64,000 nucleotides of DNA from Corydoras sp. C115 (Eukaryota; Chordata; Actinopteri; Siluriformes; Callichthyidae): the NCBI GenBank assembly GCA_019802505.1, contig JAFMOC010000003.1, positions 6,822,501-6,886,500 of the forward strand, written 5' to 3'. How positions within the stretch are numbered: position 1 is the first letter of the stretch; every line of letters begins with the position of its first letter. Of this stretch, positions 1 through 11,700 are shown in pieces. Made by a program: the position numbers and the translations under genes. The notes beneath the pieces are model-generated. The model was not told the DNA's origin. It saw nothing but the letters and a program-made list of their open reading frames with translations, and ran no database searches.

Positions 1-84
1 TTTAGAGCATTTAAGCTTGAATTTAGCTTGAATCCATGTTTTGGGACTGAAGAGCTCAGAGAAAACCGGAAGGGTTCAAACCTG

Positions 85-365
85 AATTTCAGGCGCTGGG
101 CAGATACACCCTGGACAGGGCGCCAATCTGTCACTGGGCACAGACACTCACACGGACAAACTCACACAGACATTTTATATGGGGCAATTCAGAGCATTCA
201 ATTTAACTTGAATCCATGTTGTTAGACTGTGGGAGGAAACTGGAGAAGGCAAAGGAAAACCACGTGGACACAGGGAGAACATGGAAACTCTACCCAGATT
301 GGGGATCGAACCTGGATCTCCAGCACTAAGAGGCCAAAGTGCTAACCACTAAGCCACGTGCTCAT
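85..365 (-). repeat. SINE family A copy (DANA/Mermaid-like), partial
   Basis: Family A is the commonest repeat here. In its sense direction it has a tRNA-like head (ggcttagtggttagcacg, then a B-box like ggttcgaatccc), a body with tttcctcccacagtcc, and a tail with cctgtcctgggtgtatctgc ending in ggataaagcggaagataatg plus (ATGA)n. This copy is antisense: the tail motif gggcgctgggcagatacacc is at left and the head gctaaccactaagccac at right. The cctctattagggtcgcgg tail end is missing. Confidence 0.8.
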
Positions 366-650
366 CCAGGGAAGAAAGTTTCAGGCGCTGGGCAGATACA
401 CCAAGGACAGGGCACCAATCTAATACTGGGCACACTCACTCACACAGACAAAATCACACAGATACTTTATATGGGGCAATTAAGAGCATTTAATTTAACT
501 TGAATCTATGTTGTTGGACTGTGGGAGGAAACCGGGAAGACACAGTAATGCAGACATGGGAAGAACATGGACACTGCACCCAGATTGTGATTCAAACCTG
601 GAATCCCTAGCACTGAGAATGTGCTAACCACTAAGCCACTGTATTGCATT
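366..650 (-). repeat. SINE family A copy, partial
   Basis: A second antisense copy directly abuts the first, from the internal tail motif (ggcgctgggcagataca) to the head (gctaaccactaagccactg). It lacks the outermost tail and is visibly diverged, so the two probably inserted independently or arose as a tandem copy. Confidence 0.75.
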
Positions 651-669
651 TGTATTACATAATAAACTC

Positions 670-795
670 TTCCGCTTTATCCTATATTAGGGTCGCGGGG
701 GGGTTCCCCATGCCCATCCAGAAGGTTTCGGGCGCTGGGCAGATACAACCAGAACAGGGCGCCAATCCATTGCTGGGCACACACTTACATAATAA
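670..795 (-). repeat. SINE family A fragment (3' part)
   Basis: Antisense tail end only: tccgctttatcctatattag, ggttccccatgcccatcc, the gggcgctgggcagatac motif and gctgggcacacacttac, after which similarity stops. The head is absent. Confidence 0.7.
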
Positions 796-1706
796 ACTGA
801 TTTCTTTTAACAGAGGAGTTTAGTGGATCATGTTTTTTTACAAACGTTTTTTTTTTTAATAATCTTATTATAATCTTAATTTCAGATGTGAGGAAGATGC
901 AGTAATGAACGGAGCTTTCTGACACGACCCAATGAAAGTAAATAGGACAACTTGTAAAACATCAGAGCAGTAGAAGCCATGATACATGACTTCACTGAGC
1001 TTGAAAAGTTTCTAAGTTCATGCCCTGAAAGAGGCCGGAAGGGTACAGAAGGTGCAGACAGAATTTAAGGGATGGATTTGAGTGGGTGAGAGCTGGTCCA
1101 TTTCTAAAATGCATCAGTGTTTTAAAATTTGATTAGTGCAACTGCAGAGAGGTAGTGGAGTACCAGAAGCAGTGAGTCGATGTGAAGGAACCTGACAAAA
1201 TTAGATTTATTTTAAAAACGCATACATTCTGTAGAGCAATTATGCGACATACACAGCATAACCAGATGTATGTGGATATCTGATCATTAAACCCCCTCTA
1301 TTAAACTAAAAAGTTGAACTAAAGTGTGCACTTGCGCTTCCCAAACTGGATTTAAAATTTTGGAAAGTGTAGCCATTGTTCTTACAGTCTAGACTAATGA
1401 TCTATAAGTGTGTTTCATTGTCTGGTAAAGTTTGATCATATAACTAGAAGACATTCAAAATAGACATGAATTTTATAAATCGTTGGTTAAATGAACTTTA
1501 AGTCCAACAATAAAACCCAGTTAAATATTAAAAAAATGCAACAGAAAAAAAATGTTTTCTGGCGAGGATAATAATAAATATTTTCCAAAACAATTTTAAA
1601 TTACTTTTTAATAGCACAAGCAAATCACAATTACTGCTGAAGACATTTTGGATGGATGAAGAAATAACTACATTTAATTAATTGAATGTAGTTAATTTAT
1701 TAAAAT
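796..1706. other. no gene seen; AT-rich spacer
   Basis: No coding exon or recognised repeat. Near its right end, 1666-1693 is a 28-bp near-palindrome (aactacatttaattaatt and its complement, one mismatch). Confidence 0.4.
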
Positions 1707-2125
1707 AGGCGGCAGAGTGGCTTAGTGGTTATCACATCTGCATCCCAGCACTGGAAATCCAGGTTCAAATCCCGATCTGGGTGGAGTTTTCATGTTCTCA
1801 TGTTTCAAAGTTAAATTGACTTCTCTAAAATGCCCCTATTTAAATTGCCCCTTTATAGTGTGTAAATGTGTCTGTGTGAGTGTGTGCTCAGCAATAGATT
1901 TCCTGTCCTGGGTGTATCTGCTTAATGCCCAAAACACCCAATATGCCCAATGCCCCTAGTAAAGTATTAAGCGGATAATGAGATGAAATGTCATTCTCTA
2001 AATTACCCCTATTAAGTGTGTCTGTGTGAGTGAGTGGCCCTTGTCTTGCCCAATGCCCGAAAATGGCAGTAAATGGCACCCCCCCTCCACACACCTTACT
2101 CCTTAGTACAGAATTAAGCGGATAA
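1707..2125 (+). repeat. SINE family A copy, rearranged
   Basis: Sense copy: head ggcggcagagtggcttagtgg, B-box like ggttcaaatcccg, then body and tail. The body-tail unit (gcccctatt...gtgtgtctgtgtgag...cctgtcctg) occurs twice, around 1825-1980 and 1990-2125, suggesting an internal duplication or a second fragment. Confidence 0.65.
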
Positions 2126-2468
2126 TTCAATAAAACAGCCTCATGGCCCCTGGATTCAAAACCTGTAGTTCTTATTAAAACCTATTTTGTATTATATCAC
2201 CAAACCCTGGATTTGTTAAACTCTTTAAAATATCCTGCAAAATAACTTTTTAGATGCAGTTTAAAAAGCCATCCTCTAAAGAGACAGCATTTATAAACAT
2301 AGTAAATAATTCATCAGCACCCCATATACTAATGCACCACTTTGGCATGGTGAAAATCATCCATCACCTGAATAATACTGGGTCTGTGGGGATCATGTTG
2401 GGTCCTGAGAATTAAAGGAAAAGTTAAATGACCAAGTTTGCAGAGAAACAGAAGGAGTACAATTTGTA

Positions 2469-2796
2469 TCCATCCATTATCTTCCACTTTATCCTGTATT
2501 AGGGTTGTGGGGGGGGGGGGGGGGACGTTTCCGGTGCTGGGCAGAGACACCCAGGACAGGGCGCCAATCTATCGCTGAGCACACACTCACTCACACAGAC
2601 ACACTCTATACGGGGTAAATTGGAGAACTCAATTGACTTGATCCATGTTTTTGGACTGTGGAAGGAAACTGGAGATCCCGGAGGAAACCCACGCGGACAC
2701 GGGGAGAACATGGAAACTCCACCCAGATGGGGATTCAAACCAGGAATCCCTAGAGCTGAGAGGCGAACGTGCTAACCACTAAGCCACTGTGCCACC
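2469..2796 (-). repeat. SINE family A copy with 13-bp target duplication
   Basis: Nearly complete antisense copy from ccatccattatcttcc to gccactgtgccacc. It is flanked by a perfect 13-bp direct repeat agtacaatttgta at 2456-2468 and 2797-2809, the hallmark of LINE-driven insertion. A run of 14 or more G at about 2510-2524 sits where other copies have gtcgcgg. Confidence 0.9.
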
Positions 2797-2809
2797 AGTA
2801 CAATTTGTA

Positions 2810-3785
2810 ATTGTACTATATGTTGATTTCCTGCACCATTAATGCTGAAACTATTGAGCTGTAATGGAGTGCTCAGTTCCCTGACCTCATTCCCATTTTT
2901 GTGACATCCCAAAAATGTGAATGTTAATTATAGGGACTAAAAAGAAAACCTGTACTTTGTGAGCGGCGATCCCATGTTGGATACAACTTTGATACTGGGA
3001 AAGTTTGTATATGATTTAAAACCGAACCAGAAGCCAGTGCAGGTTTATTTAAATTAATTTGATCACAGGTTCTAGTGAAAAATCAAGATGCTGCTTTTTG
3101 AACTAATTGGAGTGTATTGGATTGGAATTTATCAGCAGTGCATTACAATAATCTAACCTTAATTAATTATATTTGTTTTTTTTTACAGCTTAGATATAAA
3201 TCGTACTTAGCCTGGTGATTGTGCACAAACGGAGGAATGCTATTGGTTCTGCTAATGTGCAAATTAAAGGGGATATCTAAATTAGATGTGACTTCCAAAT
3301 AATTTATAGCTGAACTAGAGGTTATCAAAGATTCATTAAGATTTAATACAGTTTTAAAAAGTGTTCGTTTTGTCCTTAGACTTAACTTTTAAGTTTAATC
3401 TGCTTAATTAAAAAAACAGGATGCCCAATCTAATTACTTATACTTAATTACATTACTTAATCTTCTCAAATTCTGCAATATATACAGCAATATAAAATAC
3501 CTATTTTATGCTTTATAGATAATCTCTAGTAGCATGTATAGTAAAGAACAAGTGTCCTAGTTCAGACCAGTGGAACATCACACCTTATTTCTGAACAGCT
3601 GGTTACACAGACAATCGGAGTGATTTAATAATATTAAACCAATGGAGTGAAGCAACTGTGATACCGATGTTCTATCTAATACATAAAACGTCCATAGATA
3701 TCAACAAATTATTACTAAATTATTAATTGCTTATTGTAGTGCAGTCTTAATACTGATAATGTGACAAGAACCAAGACTTAAAACC
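2810..3785. other. no gene seen
   Basis: AT-rich sequence without a coding exon or repeat that I can name. Confidence 0.35.
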
Positions 3786-4385
3786 AGGCGCGTCGTTAGA
3801 CCTGGGCTTTCAGGGCTATAGCCCCGGATCAAATGAGAGCAGCTTTCTCTGCAGCCTCTCCTCCAGCAGCGGGACTGAACGATGGAGTCACCGTCAGCAA
3901 TTTGTTCTTCCAAGCTCTCTCTCTGTGTGTGTGTGTGTGTTAGGGAAACAGATATTTTTCGCCAGGGAGTAAAGTTACTGTAATAACCGTAATAACCGTA
4001 ATATTGGCTGTAAAGAGCAGTTTCTCAACTTTCATAAACCGTCAAAATTTTTCTGAAGGCGCAAACTCTCGCAAAGTTACGGTATTTCAAAGCAAAACCT
4101 TGTTAAAACTCTCATCTGTGACTGACTCGTAAAACGGATTCATGCTTTTCTGCAAAAGCTCAGGTTCATTTATTCAAACATTTTCAGCCAAAAGCATCAT
4201 TTATTAGAACTGTAATTTAATTTTATCCAATATAACTAATAAATGACCAAACAAAATGAATGTAACAATAGTTTGAAAAATGGATACATACCCTCATGAA
4301 AAGGCAATTTTTAAGGAGGACAGAGTATGAATAAGGGATCTGGGCTAAAGCCCCTGATGTTTCTAAACCCTAAAAACACCCCTGC
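3786..4385. mobile_element. hAT-like MITE (non-autonomous DNA transposon)
   Basis: The ends are loosely inverted: the left end holds gacctgggctttcagggcta and the right end, reverse-complemented, begins gcaggggtgttt and holds ggggctttagcccagatc. Flanks ttaaaacc (3778-3785) and taaaaacc (4386-4393) form an imperfect 8-bp duplication, the size typical of hAT elements. No transposase is visible. Confidence 0.5.
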
Positions 4386-4592
4386 TAAAAACCAAGAGTG
4401 AAAATATTGTTTGAATGGATTCAAAACTTCTCCTTTAATTCCTTTAGTTTGAATTTTAAGGAAGAAATTAAAATAGAAACAAGCTAAATCTTAATATTGT
4501 CTTTAATAGCCTGCACTTAAAATAAAAAAATCAATGAATAAAAAAAAACAAAATAAAAAAACAAAATAAAAACCCATAAGATTATATAGTTT

Positions 4593-4814
<222 letters not shown>

Positions 4815-6375
4815 CAATCATGGCCAAAAGTTTTGAGAATGATACAAATATTAATTTTTACAAAGTCTGCTTCAGTATTTATAATGGCTATTTAGTATAT
4901 AGTATTTCAGAATGTTATAGTGATCAGCTTAACAGCAATTAATTGCAAAGTCAATATTTGCCTAGAAAAAATCCCCCAAAACACATTTCAACTTCATTGC
5001 AGCCCTGCCTTAAAAGGACCAGCTAACATCATTTCAGTGATTGCTCCATTAACACAGGTGTGGGTGTTGATGAGGACAGGGCTGGAGATCAATCTGTCAT
5101 GATTAAGTAAGAATAACACCACTGGACACTTTAAAAGGAGGCTGGTGCTTGGCATCATTGTTTCTCTTCTGTTAACCATGGTTATCTCTAAAGAAACACA
5201 TGCAGTCATCATTGCACTGCACAAAAATGGCCTAACAGGGAAGAGTATCGCAGCTAGAAAGATTGCACCTCAGTCAACAATCTATCGCATCATCAAGAAC
5301 TTCAAGGAGAGAGGCTCCATTGTTGCCAAAAAGGCTCCAGGGTGCCCAAGAAAGACCAGCAAGCACCAGGACCATCTCTTAAAAGTGTTTCAGCTGCGGG
5401 ATCGGGCTACCAGCAGTGCAGAGGTTTCTCAGGAATGGCAGCAGGCTGGGGTGAGTGCATCTACACGCACTGTGAGGCGGAGACTCTTGGAGCAAGGCCT
5501 GGTCTCAAGGAGGGCAGCAAAGAAGCCACTTCTCTCCAGAAAAAACATCAGGGACAGACTGATATTCTGCAAAGGTTACAGGGAGTGGACTGCTGAGGAC
5601 TGGGGTAAAGTAATTTTCTCTGATGAATCCCCTTTCCGATTGTTTGGGACATCTGGAAAACAGCTTATTCGGAGAAGACGAGGTGAGCGCTACCACCAGT
5701 CTTGTCTCATGCCAACTGTAAAGCATCCTGAAACCATTCATGTGTGGGGTTGCTTCTCAGCCAAGGGAATCGGCTCTCTCACAGACTTGCCTAAAAACAC
5801 AGCCATGAATAAAGAATGGTACCAGAATGTCCTCCGAGAGCATCTTCTCCCAACCATCCAAGAGCAGTTTGGTGATCAACAATGCCTTTTCCAGCATGAT
5901 GGAGCACCTTGCCATAAAGCAAAGGTGATAACTACATGGCTCAGGGAACAAAACATAGAGATTTTGGGTCCATGGCCTGGAAACTCCCCAGATCTTAATC
6001 CCATTGAGAACTTGTGGTCAATCATCAAGAGACGGGTGGACAAACAAAAACCTACACATTCTGACAAAATGCAAGCATTGATTGTGCAGGAATGGACTGC
6101 TATCAGTCAGTATTTGGTCCAGAAGTTGATTGAGAGCATGCCAGGGAGAATTGCAGAGGTCCTGAAGAAGGGTCAACACTGCAAATATTGACTTGCTGCA
6201 TTAACTCATTCTAACTGTCAATAAAAGCTTTTGTTACTCATGATATACTCATGAAATATGCAATTATATTTCTGTATGTGATAAAAACATCTGATAAACA
6301 CACATAAAAACCAGCGGGCAGCAGATCATGTGAAAATATAATATTTGTGTCATTCTCAAAACTTTTGGCCATGAC

Positions 6376-6377
<2 letters not shown>
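4815..6377 (+). mobile_element. Tc1-like transposon, DD35E type, apparently full length
   Basis: The ends are inverted repeats: left atcatggccaaaagttttga at 4817, and right the reverse complement of gtcatggccaaaagttttga ending at 6375, with the match continuing through gaatgaYacaaatatt. Outside these, both ends run into (AC)n then (AT)n in mirrored order, so the exact TA target pair cannot be placed. Total length about 1.56 kb, normal for a Tc1 element. It encloses one open transposase gene. Confidence 0.9.
5178..6191 (+). CDS. Tc1/mariner transposase, DD35E spacing
   Basis: Cuts and pastes its own element at TA sites. The frame opens upstream, but the first ATG is at 5178, giving 337 residues, the usual Tc1 size. 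An N-terminal paired-type helix-turn-helix region (SKETHAVIIALHKNG; STIYRIIKNFKERG) is followed by the RNase H-like catalytic core. Catalytic residues seen: Asp in IFSDESPFRLFG, Asp in FQHDGAPCHK, and Glu in [10 protein letters not shown]. Exactly 35 residues separate the second Asp from the Glu, not the 34 of classic Tc1, because of GPWPGN where others have one residue fewer. No stop or frameshift interrupts it and it ends in a CKY motif like relatives. It may be recently active or only recently silenced. DD35E matches the published Traveler group by spacing alone. Confidence 0.9.
   Translation: MVISKETHAVIIALHKNGLTGKSIAARKIAPQSTIYRIIKNFKERGSIVAKKAPGCPRKTSKHQDHLLKVFQLRDRATSSAEVSQEWQQAGVSASTRTVRRRLLEQGLVSRRAAKKPLLSRKNIRDRLIFCKGYREWTAEDWGKVIFSDESPFRLFGTSGKQLIRRRRGERYHQSCLMPTVKHPETIHVWGCFSAKGIGSLTDLPKNTAMNKEWYQNVLREHLLPTIQEQFGDQQCLFQHDGAPCHKAKVITTWLREQNIEILGPWPGNSPDLNPIENLWSIIKRRVDKQKPTHSDKMQALIVQEWTAISQYLVQKLIESMPGRIAEVLKKGQHCKY

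Positions 6378-6445
<68 letters not shown>
6378..6445. repeat. (TG)n(TA)n microsatellite
   Basis: (TG)n followed by (TA)n directly beyond the right terminal repeat, the mirror image of the (AT)n(AC)n at the left end. Confidence 0.95.
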
Positions 6446-6449
<4 letters not shown>

Positions 6450-7321
6450 TAATAGATGCAAATAATTAAGCTGTTTTAACAGTATATCTCTCTATCTATA
6501 CAATTATACTTTTTTCAGCTTGCAAAATACATATTACTTAAGTAGTGTATTTATTTTTAGTGTCCAAATTTCTCAGTAATCACTTGACCTCATTGTAGGG
6601 TTTAATCTATGCCATCAGAATGACAAGGGAATTAAAAACCGAAGCGGTTAGATAATGGCATATATGATCGAAAGAAAAGAGAAAAAAAAATGAATCTGAT
6701 CACATTTACATTTAGTCATTAAGCAGAAGCTTTATCTGAAGCGACTTAAAAACGAGAACACATTTCCATTGCATAGAAATACACAAGAATGTGGACTTCT
6801 TCTACACTGAGTCGCTGAGATTTAATTATATTCAGATTTGTTTTTTAGGAGCTTAAACAATCTATACCACACTTCCAAAATTCTCCACTTTTAGACTAAG
6901 GTCTGAACATCATTACGCCCCAGTTTTCCTACCTACTTCAACCATGTTATTACCCGTGTTGGTTTTCATTACAGCTGTTGCACATTGTGCTTGTGTACAA
7001 AGCATCAAACAAACCAGATGCATATCACCTGATGAGAGGTAAATCACTTATGCTTTATTTTTCAAGCACTACTTATCCAAGTCGCCATGTCTTTAAATAG
7101 AAACCAAAGACTACCCTCTTATCCCAGATTTTAAGTGAGCTCTTAACATCAGTGTGTTTATTATTCTCAAAAAAATCTGATGTTTTCCTCCTCTTTAGGT
7201 TCTGCAGGCAATGAGGTTACAATATTAATGTGTTAATTACACTCAATTACAATTATTCTCAATATTCATGGAAAAACGACTTTAGAAAGAGGAAAATATA
7301 ATATATATATATACATTTATT

Positions 7322-7353
<32 letters not shown>

Positions 7354-7547
7354 AGATATAAACAAACATCTGATCACTGAACTATTTAATACATTTAATA
7401 CGTTGTTTCTAGATTTTCTGTTAATCAACTTTTCTTTGGTTAACCTGGAGCTGATTATTGATTACTTCTTTGTCATTTGTGTTATATTTTTACGCAGATG
7501 GTAGTATTTTTTTCCGACCATGTTTCAGATTAATTTGACATTTTACA
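6446..7547. other. no gene seen; L2-type tail fragment and AT repeat
   Basis: Mostly AT-rich unique-looking DNA. At 6708-6755 an antisense, diverged copy of the LINE/SINE tail (gtcgctttggataaaagcg family) is visible as acatttagtcattaagcag. An (AT)n patch lies at 7300-7353. Confidence 0.5.
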
Positions 7548-8045
7548 GCATCCATCCATCATCTTCCACTTAATCCTCTACTAGGGTCGTTCTCTCCATG
7601 CCCATCCAGGGAAGAACGTTTCGGGTATTGGACAGATACAGAACAGATACACACCAATCCATTGCTGGGTACACACTCACACAGACGCGCTCAATATGGG
7701 GCAATTTGGAGCATTCAATTTACCTTGGTCCAAGTTTTTGGATTGCATGAGGAAACCAGAGAACCCAGAGGAAACCCACACAGACACAGGGAGAACATGA
7801 AAACTCCAAAAACCAAAAATCTGTTTCCCCATGCTCATCCAGTGTAGAATGTTCCAGGAGCTGGGCACCCACACAGGACAGGGTGCCACTCTTATTGCTG
7901 AGCACACACTCACACTATATAGGGGCAATGTGGAGCAGCCAAATTAATTCTAAAACTATGTTTTAAAGTTATGTGAAGGAAACAGGAGACCTCGGAGAAA
8001 AACAACATGGTCACGGGGAGAACATGGAAATTTCACCCAGATGAG
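7548..8045 (-). repeat. SINE family A, diverged, probably two fragments
   Basis: Antisense motifs (ccatccatcatcttccactt; gccaatccattgctgggta; tttttggattg) run to about 7805. A second tail-body unit follows (7825-8045: catgctcatccag, gctgggcacccacac, gagaacatggaaatttcacc). The head is not preserved. Confidence 0.6.
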
Positions 8046-8358
8046 AGCACATTCCTTAAATTTGTTAATTACTAATAAATCCTGGTGCTCAGAAGGTAAA
8101 GGACCTACTAAAACTTTAAATAATATTTCATAATACATTTTGGCATGTTTTCTTGTAAATTCAATTACTGACAGACTATGAATGAGCAGCAGGAAAATGA
8201 ACACAAATTTTTTAAATAATTAAAAATTATTTTATGGCCCATTTTCTGCAGTGCACAAAATGTGTCTGTTCTCCATATTCATCGGTCACAAATCTTTATA
8301 TATATATATAAAAAAAAAGGTAAAGTAGTAAGTAAAGGCTCAGACAAAGAAATCATCA

Positions 8359-8364
8359 TTTATT
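8359..8364 (-). terminator. poly(A) signal for UTP14
   Basis: The minus strand reads AATAAA 27 nt after the UTP14 stop codon, implying a very short 3' UTR. It is the nearest canonical signal; a longer alternative end cannot be excluded. Confidence 0.6.
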
Positions 8365-8390
8365 CATTATGTGTTTCTTTGATTCATCCA

Positions 8391-8705
8391 TCAGTTTTTC
8401 CCCTTCGTTTTTTTCACCTTATTTTTACGCCGAGGTTTTTTGTTTGACGCTTCTTTCGTCCTAGGTTTCCTATCACTTTCCTTAAATACAATGTCGCCCC
8501 TACTCAGCTGCACTGCTGCATTCTTCTGGTCTGTTAGAAAGTCTTCCTTCTTCATGGGTTCGATGATTGTTCCCAGTTTGGTGACCACTTTGGGAGCAGT
8601 GATTTTTTTCACTGTGTTTTGTGTGTTCCATGTTTGACCAATTGGAAATCGGATGGAACTCTCAAACTGAGTACTGTTCTGGAAAGGGTATGGTAAATTG
8701 CTCAC
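8391..8705 (-). CDS. utp14a: UTP14 exon 14 (last), residues 734-837
   Basis: Acceptor ttctcctgcag precedes GTG AGC AAT. It encodes [37 protein letters not shown] and a Lys/Arg-rich end ([15 protein letters not shown]), then TAA at 8391-8393. This C-terminal NLPYPF/TWNTQ block is diagnostic of UTP14. Confidence 0.95.
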   Translation of the reverse strand: MSNLPYPFQNSTQFESSIRFPIGQTWNTQNTVKKITAPKVVTKLGTIIEPMKKEDFLTDQKNAAVQLSRGDIVFKESDRKPRTKEASNKKPRRKNKVKKTKGKN

Positions 8706-11700
8706 CTGCAGGAGAAAATTCAGACACACAGTTACTTAAACAACACAATTATAAGTAGTTGACTCAATAACAAAAACTGCTAAGTTAGTGCACGCTAATG
8801 CAGATAAACAGAGGTTAGGTGGTGCGTCTGAGTTTAGATGAATGATGGTTGTATTACATCCCTTTTAAAGAAAGACCTCAATAGTATTAAAAGAATAACA
8901 ACCATACAACAAGTTTTGAAGAAATCTCAGTATTATGACTTGGTTAAATTTAAAATTATAAGAATGTATTTATGAGCAGGAGAAAAATGTACACAAACAT
9001 TTTGGATTATAAACTTTTTAACCAATGATGTGATAGAGACAATGAGTTACCATAAAAAACTTACAGGGCCTAATTTGGGAATAACTAATCAACTGCAAAA
9101 TACAAACTTTTGTTTAAAATAATGACTGTTTAAGTGGTCCACTGTGAAACACTTTAAATGACATGGCATCAGGTCTGACCCTCCTAAAAAAAGCTAGAGG
9201 TCTTTATTAATTTTTTTAAAATATAAAACTTGAACAGTTGAGAATTATAAAATAAGATCGCCTTTATCTGAATTTTGTTATTTATTTGAGGGTTAAGGGC
9301 ATTTAATTCTGGTTTTATATTTCATTATGTTTATACTTTGGTTTATTTTATTTTTCCATTTTTATTTTCATAATTGCAAGGTAGGTTAGGACTCTTCTTG
9401 TGTTATCTTCTCTAAGTATTTCTTTCATCGTTTTTAGGCATGTGCACTTCTTGTCTTTGCTTCTTGTATTTATGGCATTCTAGCCAGGTGGTTTAATTGT
9501 GGAAGGTGATTGGCAGGTTTCACAGATTTTTTTTATAGGAAATAAATGCATAATACATGTAACTACATATGAGGCTTTTTAAACAAAAGTCATATTTTCC
9601 TAAACAGTCTGTAATTTCTTCAGCATAATGTAAGATGGGTGTTTAGGTTTACCTGATGTAAGGCGATGGAAGAGTTTCTTTTTTCAGAGATAATGACAGC
9701 AGGCAGCTTCTGATCCTTGCGTGGTGGAGCTGGAGGCGGCTTCAACAGGAACCTAAATCGAAAGTTGAGTGATTACAGTTCTTTCTGTATTTAAAAATCT
9801 GCTAACAAAATCCTTGTGGATCAAATGATGGATTGTTCCAAGTCAACCAATAGATGTGCAGATGTGATGCATTAGTCCAAGATACATTTTAAAGAACAAT
9901 AAAATATATATTTAAAAAAAAATCTTATGTAGTGCTATTAATGCTGTATGACATGCAGATATTGGATATAGCTCAGTGGGCAGAACAGTCTCCTTACAGC
10001 AAATTCTTGGGTTCAGTGAGGGTAACTTGGGTGTGTTTGTGTGAATGTGTTCACATGCAAATAATGGTGTTTCTCCACCCTTTGCCCTATAAGCACTTGG
10101 AAAGGCTCCAGTGCCTCCTGTGATCCAAGGCTAAGTGGGTTAGTAACTAACGAATAAAAGAATAAAGAGAACATTTTATTCAGCTTAATGCAAACCTCAT
10201 GCCGTGTAATACTCACTTCCTACGTTTGTTACGACAAGGTTTGAGACCGCCACCACCCCAATCCCCCCAGCCTGGAAGCGTGAGGTCCACAACTTTGGGT
10301 TTTCCAGCGTCTTCTTGTTTCTTTTTATCTTTTAAGAAATCAGAGACGACATCATCCCCTGCAAAGGCCTCCTTAATGATGGAGATCTGCTCGGCATGGC
10401 TCTAGAAAGAGACAGTTTGTAGCTGTGTCAGCTTATAGAAGTCAAGTACATGTGAAAAAAATAAAATTTAGTTTAGACACCTAAAAGCTTGAAAGGATGA
10501 GGGAGAGAGTTATTTACAATATAGAGCATCTGATGCAATGGTTTGGTATTTAGAATTAATTTGATCACTTAAATTTTTTCCCATCTGAGGATATGTTAAC
10601 TTACTGATATTTAAAGCATCATGCTTGATTATAATGTACAGTACCAAGTCTGGACACCACTTAATGTCCATATTATCAGTTCCACTCACAGTAAAGAAGG
10701 ACTTTGTAGTTATACAATTCCAGACTGTAGTCCATCTGTTTGTGGACTACAGTACATACTAGGGGTGAGCTGCAATATTCGACGAATCGATTCGGAGAGC
10801 CGTAGTCGACTATGAACCTCATAGTCGAATGTACCATTTTGACCACATGGGGGTGCCCTTGGCTGCTGCTAAGCATTGGTTTTTACATGAAATGTCTTTG
10901 TTTTCGTTATATATATAGCCTTTTGTCAAATAAAATCATCCTAGGCGGTGGCTTAGTGGTTAGCACGTTCGCCTCTCAGCGCTAGGGATCGAATTCCCTT
11001 TCGAATCCCCATCTGGGTGGAGTTTCCATGTTCTCCCCGTGTCTGCGTGGGTTTCCTCCGGGTTCTCTGGTTTCCTCCCACAGTCCAAAAACATGGATCA
11101 AGTCAATTGAATTCTCAAAATTGCCCCATATAGTGTGTGTCTGTGTGAGTGAGTGTGTGCCCAGCGATGGATTGGCGGTCCATCCTGGGTCTATCTGCCC
11201 AGCGCCCGAGATGTTCTCCCCTAGATGGGCATGGGGAACCCCACCGCGACCCTAATAGAGGATAAAGCAGGAGATAATGAATGAATGAAAATCATCCTAA
11301 TTTCTGTTAATATATTTTTTTAAATGATGTGTGCGCTTTAACAATAGGCTACACATTAATAAAGCAAGTAAAATATAAATAAAAAAAAAATCTTTTTTAA
11401 AAACCACGCTTATAGCGCCATCTTGTGGTGAAATTCTAACTGATTCGACTATCAGTCAACTATAGGGAAAATCTGACGAATCAAATTCGACTATGAAAAT
11501 CCTTAGTTGAAGACACCCCTAGTACATACTGTGTTAAACCTGCATTAAACCTATCCCAGCAACGTTAATATCAGTTCTGTGATGGTCCTGACCAATAAAG
11601 AACAGAAAAACAAACACAAAAAAGTAAACAGATGGACTATAGTCTGTAATTATAAAACTACATAGTTCATCTATATGGTAAGTGGAGAAAATAGATGATG

